The notes: a model not told the origin generated them from the sequence alone. 64,000 nucleotides of DNA from Pascua guehoae (GCA_001600415.1 BCJX01000002.1:186001-250000); one strand, 5' to 3'. Positions 20,819 to 32,749 are shown, numbered from the stretch's first letter. Numbers and translations: made by a program.

Positions 20819-22334
20819 GTTGGGCCTCGGGGGAGATGAAGAGGGATGATAAGGCGGGGTGGACGGCACGGGGGTTGCAACGGTGATGTTGGGACAGAAA
20901 TGCCTGTGGGACGGTTGGTCGGGTGGGCCTAGTGTTGCTGCTGTCGAGGTCGTAATGTTGGGGGTCTCAACATGGGAGTTTGGTGAAGCGAGTTCAAACC
21001 TCCTGTCTGATTGTTGAAAGCGAAGGAGAGGGAGGGCAGGGATGGTCGTGAATGCTGGTGAGGGCTAGCGACAGAGAAGTGTCCCAGTGGAACTCGAGCA
21101 CGGGTTGTGCGAGTGATGGAAGGCGCAACAATGAGGCGCACGTGTAGAGAGTGGGATCCCAGGGCGATTGTGTGGGACGACCGCGTTGGGGGGTGTGCAA
21201 GTCCCCTCCCCCACAAACAACTACCCTCTTATACACTTGCAACTGTGACATTGCTAAACTGCCGATGTCTGCTGCGCCAACATGTGACATTTTTAAGACA
21301 CCCCTGTGAGGCAGAGGTCGTTTCAAACAGGATCAGGGATGCAGAAACGCGGAGGAAGCGGTGTGCAGGGGTTATATTAGCGGGGGGAAGCGGTGTGCGG
21401 AGGTTTTATAAATGGGGGAAGCGATGTGCCGATGCCTTGTCAATGAAGCAAACGACTGGATCGAAGAGACACCACTCGGTGACGTGATACTGCCACCACT
21501 GACGACCCTGCCCAAACTAGGCACGAGGTCGGTTGACCTGTTTGTCGGTTTTGGAAAGGCAGTGTCATGTGCGGTGTTGGACCTCCCGCGCCAGGCACCC
21601 TCCGAAACGCGGGGACTGCACTGCTTGGTCTGAGCGGTGACATGCATACCAAGATATGGCCCATGAATGGAGGTAGTAGCCGGTCGACGCAGAGTGGTAA
21701 GCGTTCCAACAGTCAGGGAAGTCCAAAGCGGTGCAGATACAGTTCAAGACATGGTTTGCTGGGCAGGATGGTATTGAAACACAAGGAGAGCTCTTCATAG
21801 CTTGTATGAGGCACAGCTACGACGTGTCGCACTCTGTACAGCCACATTGTGTACAGCTTTAACCCCTGTTTACGACTTCTTCCGGGGCTTTGTCGGAGGG
21901 ACTGAGGGGTTGAAACCCGGCTGTCGCAGACTTCAGATGCGGTACAGCACAGCTGTGCACGGTCCCTGCAACTACGGCACACCAAGGATTGGCCCGCTGA
22001 GGGGACATGCTACCCGCATATTGCTCCCAAGAAAGTGGACAGCCTCCACGACCAAGAGCTGCAGGGCAGACTTTGCAAATAGCAATGAAGACCGAGATCC
22101 TCATAGCACCTTCAAGACCTGGGAGGACATTGTTGCAAGGAAGTGCTTTGTTTGCTGAATCCACGGGGGGGGGGGGGGAANCGGTTGGNGTAGACATACA
22201 GGTGTAGGCCACGTCTTCCCCCAGGCTCTGCTACGCACAGAGTGGACTGGTTGTGCGACATTCAGCAGACTACCATACGCTAACCAGCCGAAGCTAAACA
22301 ATCCATTGTCATGTCATCTCTACAGCACCATGTT
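20819..22334. other. Intergenic, 1.5 kb, with ambiguous bases
   Basis: No gene supported. A run of about 16 g at 22167-22181 is followed by two N bases at about 22182 and 22190, so sequence quality is doubtful here. Short tandem 'gcggggggaagcggtgtg' copies lie around 21378-21430. Confidence 0.5.
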
Positions 22335-23956
22335 CTAGTTGTGATCCGGCTCATCTTCCATGTGCCACAAATACCCAACAGTCTCGATGCGCCATTGTTT
22401 CGGTCCCACTATCTCCATGTACTCCTCACACGTGCGGAACGATATCCAAGCATTCACCATGGCGGCGGCCTCACGCTCTTGAACTCCATCAGCCGAACGC
22501 TGAAACCAGTCGTTGTTCCCAAGCTTCATGAGCCGGAAAGCGAGGGAAGCGGAAATCTTCAAACGAGCTTCGGTGTAATCGTCCTGGCCGGCAGGAAACT
22601 GGGGGAAATACTCACAAAGGTAGTTGACGTTTTGGTTTGTCTCGAGATCGACGGGACCATTGATTGTGGCGGAAGGAAGCAACTCCAACCCGACAAGGGT
22701 CAACCGTGGTCGATCGGCACAGTCAACCAAGCTCATTCGTTCGGCGGTTATGTCCAAAATGTTTGCGAAAATACCACCGCTGCTGGGCGGAATGGACTGT
22801 GGCTTCCATCTCGCCCACTTAGGGTCGAAGATGAGGGTACGTTCTTCGAAATCTGCCACTCGAAGACGTCTCCGGTTGCGGAAATCGCGGAACACCATGA
22901 AATTCATGAAATCGTTGTGGAAGTCGCCAAGAAAGAGGCTGTCTCGGCTAGCGTACGCTCCCGTAGTCATTCCCCGAGCAGCTGGGGGGCCGACGTAGAC
23001 GACCAACCGACGTGCTTGAAATAATGATGAAGGGAGAATCGGTCGGTTTTCGTCAGGGTATCGGCGTGTGCGACTGAACATGACAATGGTGTCCGCTTGG
23101 ATAGAGCGGCAGATCTCCTCGAGGCCCTTCTCCAGTTCTCTGGTTTGTATGGGAGTCGGTATCAGACGCAGTATCGGTATACGACGCTCGTTGAGCTCTG
23201 TTGGAATGGGGGTTGGAGGGAAACCGACAATGTCGAGGACTTCTACATTCCTGAATGAGGCAGGAGCACTCGATCGGAAGGGATTCGGCTGACAGTGGGG
23301 CCGCCTTCCAATCCCAGGTTCACATAAAACCAGAACGGACTTTCACCCCTAGTACTTCGACCCCTAGTAATGGGTTGGAAGACATGGTGGGCTCCCAGAG
23401 CGGAGGCGAGGGCTCTCCATCGGTCACGGAGACCAAGAGCTCTTGCATTCGGCTTGTCCACCAATCCTAGGTGTGCTTCGTTCTCGTTATCGACCTTGTC
23501 CTTGAGGGAGCGGTGAAGGAGGCGGAAGTGGCGGCGAGGAGGTGGAGTTTGCTCATAGATGCCATCGAAGATGTGGGGATAGGCGGTATGATCGATGGTC
23601 ACTCGGGGGTCGTCGAACGTGGGCTCGATCGCAGGGCGAGTCGTCCAGGTGGTTACGGGGCCAGTATCAATGGCGTGCGAAGCCGTCGGGCGCCCCAAGA
23701 GCGATTGCGACGATCCCATGGGCATGGAGACGGATGGGTCGACGAGAGTCGGTTGGGCCCGAACGTGCGACGCATTGGAAGTGGTCTGTGCCCGGGGCGC
23801 GTTAAAGTTATGCGCATCCTGCCTCGAGAGTTGCAGTCGCTGCCGCTGATGCGCGGCCCTGGTCGGGGGAACAGGGTTGCTAGGTAAGGGAGGGGCCTGG
23901 GCATAGTCGTACATTGCCTCGTCCTCGGGGGATGGAGTGCGGCTGAGACAAGACAT
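22335..23956 (-). CDS. F-box-like protein, 'YPHIF' family member 3 (35-nt intron or frameshift)
   Basis: The motif IDHTAYPHIFDGIYEQ and the later blocks RRLVVYVGPP, TLIFDPKWARW, LTLVGLELLP and ISFRTCEEYMEIVG match member 2. The reading frame changes near 23265-23325. Either a 35-nt intron (23323-23289, gtgaac...cag) is removed, giving 23956-23324 joined to 23288-22335 (528 residues), or there is a one-base frameshift. The intron would delete FYVNLGL-like residues that member 2 keeps as FYVDLSS, which favours a frameshift or sequence error. Yet introns of 32-37 nt are real elsewhere in this window. Downstream homology continues to the end, so the gene is otherwise intact. Confidence 0.6.
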
Positions 23957-25774
23957 GGCTTAGGCGCAGGTGATTGTCGACGGCGACCGTGAAGTGGTGC
24001 AGCAATTGAAAAGCCGGTGTACTCGAACGAGTCGGTAAAGATGATAATCCTAACAGGAGTCGCTTGTCTCCGCGGGTTGTGGTTCGCTCTGAGGCAACGT
24101 GGGACGGTACGAGGGGCGGGAGTTGAGCCTCGCCGAAGTAACGGAGCTGAGCTACTCCTAAGGTAGGTAAAGGTTGTTGACACTGATAGGATGGGACTTC
24201 TGAGGTTCGGGAGGCAGCAATGGTTGGCGATGATCAGGTGTGGTTGGGTACGGCCGTACTGTGGGGACCGAACGATATGTGAGAGGCAGGTTTGATGAAG
24301 ATGTCGATGACGGTGAAGAGGTAGGTGACGGTGAAGATGTAGGTGACGGTGAAGTGGTGATGGTCAGGCCGAGTGAAGAACTGTAGTCGAGCAGCCGATA
24401 AACCAGAGAGTTTATGGGTATTGGAGGATGAATTGAGGAAAGGTGGTGGCGATGGGCAGGTTGGACACCGTGACGATGTGGATGTTGGCAAGAGGGCGTG
24501 TGATGTCGGAAGTAGCGATGGTGCGTTTGATGTCGCCGCAAGTTGACACTTGATGGGGGGTGGGGAAAAGATGAAGAGTATCGGACGACGGTGGTGTTGT
24601 GTACAAAGCAGCAATGGTGATATAGGGAAGGAGTTTGGAGAGGTAGGCTGGTCAAAGGCGACATTAAATTGCAGGACTTTATATCTTTCCAGGATTGCAT
24701 CAATACCGCAGGAGCATCATGTGCAATTGCTGAGTTTCACAGCCTCTGCGTAGCCACTTTGGGAGCCTTATGGCGGTGCCAGGAAGGGGCTGTCACATCA
24801 CGAGGAGAAGGTACTGCTGCAGCACACCCACCCCACCCAAGCCAGATATGGTGGTTGCAGTATGAGTGTGGTGGGAGTTGCGAGTCGTACTGACAAAATA
24901 CCACAACGATTTGTGAGACGTGCAATTCCTGAACAACACATGAAACTGTCAGGCGGTGTTAGGTACAGCTGTATCCCCGTTTGTAACGTCCATAAAGTTG
25001 GATACGAGAGGGGTTGGCACTGCCACTGCAGGTTGCAAATGCCACCGACTCACAACCTCCCAGGACTCGGACACAAATGGCCACACAATGAAAGTTAGAG
25101 AGGTGGACCTGGCAGGCTAGAACCTGTGCGCGTACAGCTCTACCCCCTCGGGCGATGAGTTTAAAGGCGGACGAGCAGGAGCGGTTGGTTGCCCATTCGC
25201 CACATTCTGCTTGTCTCCTTCGGATGTTTCATTGCACCCTTGGGTGTTTCATGCAAGCTTGTTGGCAATTGCTGGTTTTGCATCCGGCACAGCTGTGCAC
25301 CATGTCTGAAACTGTTGCACATCCATTGTCGCTGACGCTGGGACGAGCTGATCATCTGGAGCGAGGACAAGCCAGAACAATATGGGCATAAACTACAGGG
25401 CAACAAGGTCAGCCAAGGCGTCAAGTGGCGAGGAGAATTTCACCGCCTCGAACCAGGTCCCCGCAAGGCTGCAAAGTCTGGGTGAGCGAGGCTGTGACAG
25501 CAGAGTTTACAGATCCAGCTGAGCAGGATGCTGTCGAGCTGTGAACGGACATATTGGACGCACAGCCCAAGACAATAAAGTTGGCCAGGCACCAGGTGGA
25601 GTTGTGCCTGGTTTCACGCGGTGTAAAGGCGATGAACACATGACTGCTGCCGGGCGACGACCACCAACCCCCATGCAACTCGCCTCTGCACGATCTATGA
25701 TTCACTTGTGCAATCTATTCAATCACCCACTTCATCCTCAGACCCAACCAACCTCACACCCTACGACGACAATC
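23957..25774. other. Intergenic, 1.8 kb
   Basis: It contains an 18-bp tandem repeat at 24306-24359 and a possible tRNA-derived fragment on the minus strand at 25105-25153. No protein gene supported; the long minus-strand ORFs are low-complexity readings of the repeat. Confidence 0.5.
24306..24359. repeat. 18-bp tandem repeat, three copies
   Basis: Copies of ggtgacggtgaagatgta begin at 24306, 24324 and 24342 with one to three differences. Confidence 0.85.
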
Positions 25775-27424
25775 ATGGCCAGCACAACCAGAGCTATGCA
25801 AAACCCGACACCGCTGGCCCCCGTCCTTGACCACGCTTGCTATCCACACCTCTTCCAATGCATCTTGGACAACGTCGATCCCGAGGCGTTCCCCACCATC
25901 CGGTCCGTTTCACGCGCGCTGCGCGACTGGACAGACAGGCGAACCAGCCGACATATCGTCCTGTTTCCCGAGCACGAGCGGGAATCTCTCGATGTTCACC
26001 ATGCCGCCGACGGTCGGTGCGAGACACTTGAAACCATCAGCTCTCCCGCCCCTGCCGTTGATGCGACAGTGACTGCACCGAATGATAGCCAGGATGTAAC
26101 CAAGGACGACTGGCATTCCCCGCACTCTGATAGCTCCTCGCACTCTGATAGCTACATCACGTCCTACCTGGCCGACTCTTCCGACTCCTGGCTCATCGGG
26201 GACATGTCCTACCTGGAGGACCGAGAGTTGCCGAAACCGCGCTGTCCCGATTGCCGCTGCGCTCCATCCATCTTGGCCGCCAGATTCGACCCCGCATCCA
26301 CCATTGCCACGCGCACCCCTCCTCTATGTGCCCGCAATACCGCTCATCGATGGCATTCCTTATCCGAGATACCCACCGGGGACAACGAATGGCTCGCAGC
26401 GCGCGATGGCGCCCTACAGGCGGCAACCATTCTCGACATCGTGGGAGAGATTAGAGATATAGATCTTGTCGCCCCACTGTTCAACCGACTCAAGACTGTG
26501 CGCGTGCAGAAATCTTGGGACCTAGATCAACTTGTCCACTTTGCGGCGGAGAATGTTGTGCTCTTCACGCATGGCGAGAAACGCGCCGACGGTGGACGTG
26601 TGCCACCGCAACTGGCGATCCCACGCATGGTCGTTCACGTCGACGCACCGCGTAAAGGAGAAAATTGGAGAGCGATCCACCGGCAGCGTACAGGGGAACA
26701 CATGTCTGCTTGGTACCCAGAGTCATTCATAGCGCCTGCCTCCGAAATGGTGTACCTGTTCGACCCCGCGTGGTACCAGGTGGTCATCAAGAGCACGTTC
26801 GGGGACACCTTACTTCGTTCGGTCGTACTGCCTGTCATTGACACCCTCATCGATTCACTTGAAACCTCGCGCTTCGTGTTCGTCGGGCTCGAATGGGTAA
26901 CGCCACTTGCGCACGCTCTGCTTGACCCGCGCGATTGGGTCCCCGACGCCGCCCGAATTTGGGGTCCGAGGAGCTTGATCCGGGGCGGGGCAAGGGTTAC
27001 CGATCCCAAGATTAGAAGACGCGCAGAAGAGATCATGGGGTACACCAGGTCGTCGATTCTGTGGCCTAAGGCGGTCGATTTCATTTGGACATTGGCATAT
27101 CTGGATCTAAGCGAGGAGATTTCGGTAGAGGACGCCAAACGGGAGGTCATGTTCGCACAACAGCAAGACATTGGCGGCGAGGCGAAACGCGCCCACGCAG
27201 CGGCCGTCGGCAAGGCCGACATTCTCTCCAAACTCGTCTACGGCATACAGGCGTGGCAGCGGGACGGGCTCGGCTGTCCATATCTGCCTGTCGAAGACTG
27301 GCCGCTGGAGCGGCTGCGCGAGTATGCCGAAGAGAGGGTGACTTTCCTCACGCGCGAGGAGTACCGTGCTCAGATTGGCGAGGAGCAGTGGCGGCTCGAG
27401 ACCCATAAATATGCAGTAGACTAG
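25775..27424 (+). CDS. F-box-like protein, 'YPHIF' family member 4
   Basis: Single exon, 549 residues from the ATG at 25775, which closely precedes the F-box-like motif LDHACYPHLFQCI and SVSRALRDWTDRR. Residues about 100-175 are Ser/Asp-rich and probably disordered, ending in a small PRCPDCRCAPS cysteine cluster absent from the other members. Shared C-terminal blocks are MVYLFDPAWYQ, FVFVGLEWV and FLTREEYRAQIGEEQWRLET, matching IFDPKWARW, LVGLELLP and TCEEYMEIVGPKQWRIET of member 3. An SCF substrate-receptor role is inference. Confidence 0.7.
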   Translation: MASTTRAMQNPTPLAPVLDHACYPHLFQCILDNVDPEAFPTIRSVSRALRDWTDRRTSRHIVLFPEHERESLDVHHAADGRCETLETISSPAPAVDATVTAPNDSQDVTKDDWHSPHSDSSSHSDSYITSYLADSSDSWLIGDMSYLEDRELPKPRCPDCRCAPSILAARFDPASTIATRTPPLCARNTAHRWHSLSEIPTGDNEWLAARDGALQAATILDIVGEIRDIDLVAPLFNRLKTVRVQKSWDLDQLVHFAAENVVLFTHGEKRADGGRVPPQLAIPRMVVHVDAPRKGENWRAIHRQRTGEHMSAWYPESFIAPASEMVYLFDPAWYQVVIKSTFGDTLLRSVVLPVIDTLIDSLETSRFVFVGLEWVTPLAHALLDPRDWVPDAARIWGPRSLIRGGARVTDPKIRRRAEEIMGYTRSSILWPKAVDFIWTLAYLDLSEEISVEDAKREVMFAQQQDIGGEAKRAHAAAVGKADILSKLVYGIQAWQRDGLGCPYLPVEDWPLERLREYAEERVTFLTREEYRAQIGEEQWRLETHKYAVD

Positions 27425-28063
27425 ATGCTGGATATGTACATCATCCAATGCAAGTGTGCATGTGGCACATCTAGAATGCCACAAAGCGATCATCGCGCAC
27501 AATGTGTAAATCGGGTGCGACGACCACTTGCAGATCGTTTGAAACATAAATGAACTGGGAAGGAAGCCCAGGCTCATAATCGGGGGCTGGGAGAATATCG
27601 TCCGCTTTGTCTCCGATAGATCACCGGGGGATTCTTCAACCGATAAAATGCATTCTGGAGGGTCTAAACCACACTGACGACGGCCCGCGTCATCGTTCAT
27701 CCTCATGCACGCCGCCTCTATTGACTACTGGCTACTATACACGCTATTCATCTTCGTCTGTTCTGTCTCAATGTTTGGGTTTGTGACGACGTTTCAACAT
27801 GTTCTAAGTTTGGGGTCCATGGTACCACTATGGCCGGGGGTTCTGGAAACCGTTAGCTCAGAGACGCATCGAGTGTGCTCACCAGCCGCCGCCATCCAGT
27901 TGTTGAGCACGACCTATGATGCCCCTTTACGGCCCTACCAAGAGCTAGCGTATGGATTGCAAGTAGGGCCCGCTCTTAGCCAGTTTGGATTTGCACCAGC
28001 ATCGGGATTCAAGAGGTGAACACATCACTTCGCCGCGAAGCTCTTACTCCCTCATCCTGCTCG
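27425..28063. other. Intergenic between convergent genes
   Basis: 3' regions of two convergent genes; nothing else recognised. Confidence 0.5.
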
Positions 28064-28983
28064 TCAGCACCGTTGACGGGGGCCGAACAAACCTCGTGCT
28101 TCCTCGAGCGACTCGTGGAGGGCCTGGCTAATGTCTGCGTCGTCGAGCGCACCGTCGGAAATGTCAAACGCAATCTTGGACAGTGCCCATTGGAACGGCG
28201 GAGGGATCGCGTTCCAGGCCCGGAAGCCGAAATCGACGGGACGCATGCCATATTCGTGGCTTCCGAGCCCCCACACAATGTCGAGCTCGCGTCCAAACTG
28301 GTTGGACATGATGAGTGCATCGGTGCACATCCGTTCGTTGCCCTGGATTGAGCCCATCGTATAAACAAACGCTGGGCTCGCGACTCCGCGGTACATTTCG
28401 GCAGACAGCGGTTCCAGGAGGGCGCTCGTCGCCAGCTGGCAGTCGTATTTTATCAAAAACTTGACGAGGCAAATGTACCGCAGGAGAACCGCGCCCGAGG
28501 TTATCAAGTCTTCCTGCGCGTCGATGTATCCCTGCACCAAGAGATCGAGAAAGTCCTGCAGTACGGCGCCAGTCTCGTACTCCTCGTCGGTGAATTGGAG
28601 TTTGGGCTCGTTCTCGCCACCGACGGAGATCATGTCGCGGAATACGGTGCTAGATGTGTCAATAACGAGTGGTCTGAAAGAGTAAAGGGCAGGTGTCTGC
28701 GGCATAGTGTTGCCTCGTCTGGGTTACGCACAGGACCCCACGCCACCCGACACAGCTCGAAGCCAAGCCCCCTGCAGCGCCAATCGGCTCATACATAACG
28801 TGCCCAAACTCACCTCGCAGACTGCAAGTGATAGCTGGGGACCTTGAACCGCACATTGTCCGACGAAAGGAGTTCAAAGTCCCCAGTCGTCCAGACGGGC
28901 GAGTCGATGAGCGGCGTGCCTTCGCGGTCCGTGTTGTTGGCGGACGAGAACCGGGCACGCTTGCGTGGGGGCCGTGGGGGCAT
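28064..28983 (-). CDS. BTB/POZ-domain protein
   Basis: Two exons (28983-28814, 28673-28064) join as LQSAR|PLVIDTSSTVFRDMISVG and give 259 residues. GDFELLSSDNVRFKVPSYHL and STVFRDM are BTB signatures; LQFTDEEYETGAVLQDFLDLL continues the fold. BTB proteins dimerise and often act as substrate adaptors for Cullin-3 ligases. There is no MATH, Kelch or zinc-finger partner. The N-terminus has a basic PPRPPRKRAR stretch, a possible nuclear signal. The 140-nt intron splits the BTB domain in phase 2 with consensus splice sites. Function beyond the domain is unknown. Confidence 0.8.
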
Positions 28984-29505
28984 GACGTGGAGTTAAAGCT
29001 GGTGGTTCGGGCAGTCCAACGACCGGTGTCGATTTGTGAGATGAACAGGTAACTGAGAGTAGTGCAATGCAAGAAAGATGCAAGAGTGTTCTTGATAGTG
29101 TGATGAAGCTTGCTGTGCTCGAAGTCACGTTATCTGGTGGAGGCCACTGTCGATACAGGCCAACAGCTAAGGGGGGCTGAACCAAACAGGAAGCCACGTG
29201 GTTCCAGGAACGCTTCAATGATGTCGATGATGTCATGATTGTTGGTACGACTCCCGAGCTCGATCTCTGTTACCCGCCTCCTGGGTGCATGAAAGATCGA
29301 CCATTCACCATGACCTTCCACAGGCAATGCCGGCATCGAGACCGAGGCAACCCGGAACAGGCTCCTCCTTGCTCCAGTTGCCTCCCAGACTCCAGGCTCC
29401 ACGCTCCTAACCTTCTAGTCCCGCGCGCTGCACATATATCTCGCCTCCCAAGCTCACAATCTGTCCTTATCCCAAGCACTTACAACCACCAAACCACCCG
29501 CCACA
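28984..29505. other. Intergenic, divergent promoters
   Basis: Shared upstream region of the BTB gene and the small mitochondrial-protein gene. No further gene. Confidence 0.5.
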
Positions 29506-29891
29506 ATGTCCATGCTCCGCAGCGCGCTCAACCTCCGCCCCGTCGTCCGCACCCGCGCGGTCCCATCGCTCACCCGCGGGATCCGCAACTACGACGTCAA
29601 CACGCCCACCGAGGGCGCGACCGCGTCGGCCATCGAGGGCGACGGCGCGCCCTCGCTCGACTCGGCGGCCAAGGCCCAAGAGTCCGAGACTGGCAACGTT
29701 GATTTTGAGAAGAAGGCCTTTGTCGACGCCAACAAGAAATTTATGGACTCGGACTCGGACAAGGGCACCGGAGGGCTCAACAAGGAGACTGTCAACCTCG
29801 AGGTCGAACAGGATATCGGCAAGGTGAGTTGTGTGGGTGCTTGGGCAGAGCACACTGCTTACCTCGGTAGGGCAACCCCGACTCGTTTTAG
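29506..29891 (+). CDS. Small predicted mitochondrial protein of unknown function
   Basis: Two exons (29506-29823, 29871-29891) give 112 residues. The first 27 residues (SMLRSALNLRPVVRTRAV, SLTRG) are Arg-rich, lack acidic residues and look like a matrix-targeting presequence. The mature part is acidic and polar (NYDVNTPTEG, VDFEKKAFVDANKKFMD, DKGTGGLNKET) and ends GNPDSF in a tiny second exon. There is no TM segment and no domain that I can name. The start has a good context (cacaATG) after a TATA-like catatat at about 29433. Confidence 0.65.
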
Positions 29892-30349
29892 TTTTCGGTA
29901 CTGCAGGCATGGATGTGAGAAGAGTGCAGTGCTCGCTGCTTTTGTTGGTTTGTGGGCCATTGTTCGCAAGAGTCTGGACAGAGTGCTCTCGCTCGCTGTT
30001 GCAGCCCGCACTTTCATGGAGTCGTCACTCGGCAGCATCTGACGTCGAGTCGGTGCCGTCGCACGTCTGCCGCGATAGCCATGGTCATGGGGCGGTTGGT
30101 ACCGAGGACGCATGGGTTAGTGGTGGAAGTGTATTCCCAGCGCGATGAGGTCAGTCAGTGAGCAACTCCGCCATCCCTCTGAGCTACGCGCCCGGTCTTT
30201 GAGCTTCATTGCCATGGAGTCCAGCCTACTCTACGTCAACGATACGCCGCCGCTATCACCACTCCTGATACCCCCACATCAACCTCTATTGCTTCTGGAT
30301 ACACCCGGTCCAAAACTGCGGGCTACAGGACCGCAAAAGGCAAAAGAAG
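29892..30349. other. Intergenic with tRNA-derived relic
   Basis: On the minus strand 30193-30155 reads GGGCGCGTAGCTCAGAGGG, resembling the 5' half of tRNA-Ala (acceptor and D-arm) without a 3' half. See findings. Confidence 0.4.
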
Positions 30350-30448
30350 TGGACGAGTTAGGAATCGAACCAAAGACCTCGACAATTAGTGCGCAGGATG
30401 TGACCACATCTTGCGAATGTCGCGCTCTACCAACTGAGCTACACGCCC
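30350..30448 (-). tRNA. tRNA-Ala(CGC) with intron
   Basis: Same acceptor, D-arm and T-arm as the two tRNA-Ala(AGC) genes, including G3-U70. The anticodon stem is CGACA/TGTCG and the loop is TTCGCA, an intron of about 27 nt, then T, giving CGC. An AAAAG run on the plus strand gives the TTTT terminator. Confidence 0.9.
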
Positions 30449-31023
30449 GACCACTGAAACATGGCCTGCGCTTGCGGGGCCGTTCGGCACATTGGATCCG
30501 AGTCCATTGTCCTACTCTACGGGAAGAAATCCCCTTGTTCGTTCCCAAAACTAGGACCACTGAAGAACCTGGCCAGATTGGCTTGTCAGTAGTGGGTGGG
30601 GGTTGTGAATGAGTGGGTACTGCAGAATCCGCCTGGCCCAAATGGGGTGGGGCGGCGGACCGGCAGACTGCTGTGGTTACCGACTGTCATCGTCGATGGC
30701 AGTCTCCATGCTATTTCGCTGTTGGCAACCTTCTTGATCGTGGACGGCCGCTTAGTAAGAGATGGTGAGAAGTATAGGGTATAGGCAAGGCAGCATCAAG
30801 CGTCTCTCAAAGTCAGTTGGCCGCGGGCTGTCGTCCGTTGTTAGCAGCAGCCCGTCCTTTCTTAGGGGTCCGCCCCACCGACGTGAGGACGGTGAACATC
30901 AAGTGTGTCACTGTGCGCTCCCCGCCTCTCCTGCCGCCCAAAGATCACGTCCCCCCATCTCCTGTCAAAACCAAAGCCCCAATCACATACATTTAATGGT
31001 CCTTAGCAACACGCAGAGACCTG
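30449..31023. other. Intergenic
   Basis: 5' flank of tRNA-Ala and 3' region of the hydrolase gene; nothing else seen. Confidence 0.5.
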
Positions 31024-32749
31024 TTACAACTTTGCCCTGCTCTCTCCTGATCCCCGAATCTCCTCTGTTGTGCCCCACCGCTGCAGAGTCGTGAAGAAGC
31101 GCCACAGGGCATCCGCGACGGCGTCAGGCTTTTCTTGGACAATGAGATGCCCGGCGTCCATGACGCGCTCGTTGCGCGCCAGGCGCGGGCGCCAAACCAT
31201 CTCGTGCGTAATCGGCTCGCCGTGGGTGGCAAATGTATCCTTTGCCATGAGGAAGCCGACGGGAATAGTCAGACGGCCGAGCGCCTCCCAGCCGCGCGCA
31301 AAGCCCGTGGGCTCGGTGAACACGGCCGCCTCGCACCAGCCGGGCGTCGCGAGTGTGACTCCGCCCTCGACGTCGACGAGGCCGTGACTGAGCACTGCTT
31401 CAAACACGCGCGGGTCCCACGCCGCATAGAACGGCGTCGCGAGCATGGCTTCGCGCGCAGCCTCGCGCGATGGCCAGGTATCCCTCCGCTTGACGGCGCC
31501 AAAGGATAAGCCATACTCGCCTGCTGGGTCGGCCACGCCGCGCTCCCGGGGCACAATGTGCGGTGGACAGATGGGGTCGACGAGGAACAGCGCTTGGAAG
31601 AGGTCGGGGCGCGCTTCCGCCGCCTGCGCGAGCGCATTGCCCCCAAACGAGTGGCCCAGTCCAACCACCTTGACGGCCGGCGCATCTGAAGACCATGGGA
31701 GGTGCCATGGTGCCTCGGTGCCCTGCGCCTTGGCGGCGGGGAGGACGTTTGAGACAAAGTTGAGCACGTCGCGGGAATCGTCGCGCCAGCTCTGGGCGGG
31801 GCCCAAGAGGCCCGCATTCAAGTCGACGGACCCGCCGTGGTTGGCGTCGTCGAGCATCCAGATGTCGTCAATGTGGACCGCGGTCTGGGGGAGAGGTGAC
31901 CCGGTACCAAATGTAGCTCCCGGGGCCGCGGGGTCGCGCGCTAGGATGTTCCGGAGTACAGTGTGCCAGTGCTAATGTCAGTCTTTGACTGTAGCTCGAA
32001 GTCCGTGTGGAGGATTCACATCTGAAAACTCCACAGTCTGCCCGATATCAAACGCAAGGAATGGTGTCCTGTCGTGGCGATAACCCCGACTTTCAATGGT
32101 GGGACACACAAGCAACACCGCGACGGCGCTGCTTCTGATCTACTCAGAGATCTCTGCAATTCCCGTCGCGTTGACCTCGTCCACATCCTCTTGACTCCTG
32201 CGAGCACCCAGAAGACCACGCCCACCTTCAGCCCAAACCCAAACTCACCTCCTTCTGCATCCCATTCGCATGCGTGATCACGAGCGTCAACCCCCCCGTC
32301 GGCTTCTCCCGCCTCCACCTCTCCACATGCTGCCACATGCCCGTCGCGGGCTCCGCCGCCTCCTCGACCGTGTGGCGTTCGTGCGCGTCGTAGCGGGCGA
32401 CGACACACTTTCGCGTCTCCTCGACATTCCTAGCCTTGCGCTCCGCCTTGGTCTCGCCCTCCCGGGGGGCGATTGAAAACGGCCGGCTCTGGCGATCGAG
32501 GTTGCCGTTCGCCTCGCGGAGTTCCTTGGGGAACGCGGCGGGCGAGGCGTGGTAGCTCCGCACCCACCCGGGGGGAGGGGGCGCCAGTGCCGGCCGCACG
32601 GGTGGGGAGGGGGCAGAGCGCGCGGGGTGCGCGAGGAGAGGGACGAGCGCGCGGTGTGGGAGGACGGGGGAGGGGACGGCGCTCGCGGTGGTGAGGGGAG
32701 CGTACGAGGTGATGCCCCGTGGAGAGACGACGATGTGCGTGGGCGACAT
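31024..32749 (-). CDS. Alpha/beta hydrolase with N-terminal extension
   Basis: Two exons (32749-32249, 31971-31024) join as LTLVITHANGMQKE|HWHTVLRNIL and give 482 residues. Nucleophile motif GLGHSFGGNAL (Ser elbow), the later MAKDTF and HLIVQEKPDAVADALWRFF, which carries the catalytic His, define the fold. The lid region between them is large. About 85 Pro/Ala-rich residues and then a charged segment (EGETKAERKARNVEETRK) precede the catalytic domain; the first part could be an organelle-targeting sequence. The intron is 277 nt. The substrate is unknown; related fungal enzymes act on esters or peroxisomal and toxin-pathway substrates, so I assign only the family. Confidence 0.8.

Noticed and set aside
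24158..24703. Ser/Thr/Pro-rich minus-strand ORF
   Set aside because: A translation of the 18-bp tandem repeat and CT-rich sequence; no conserved feature.
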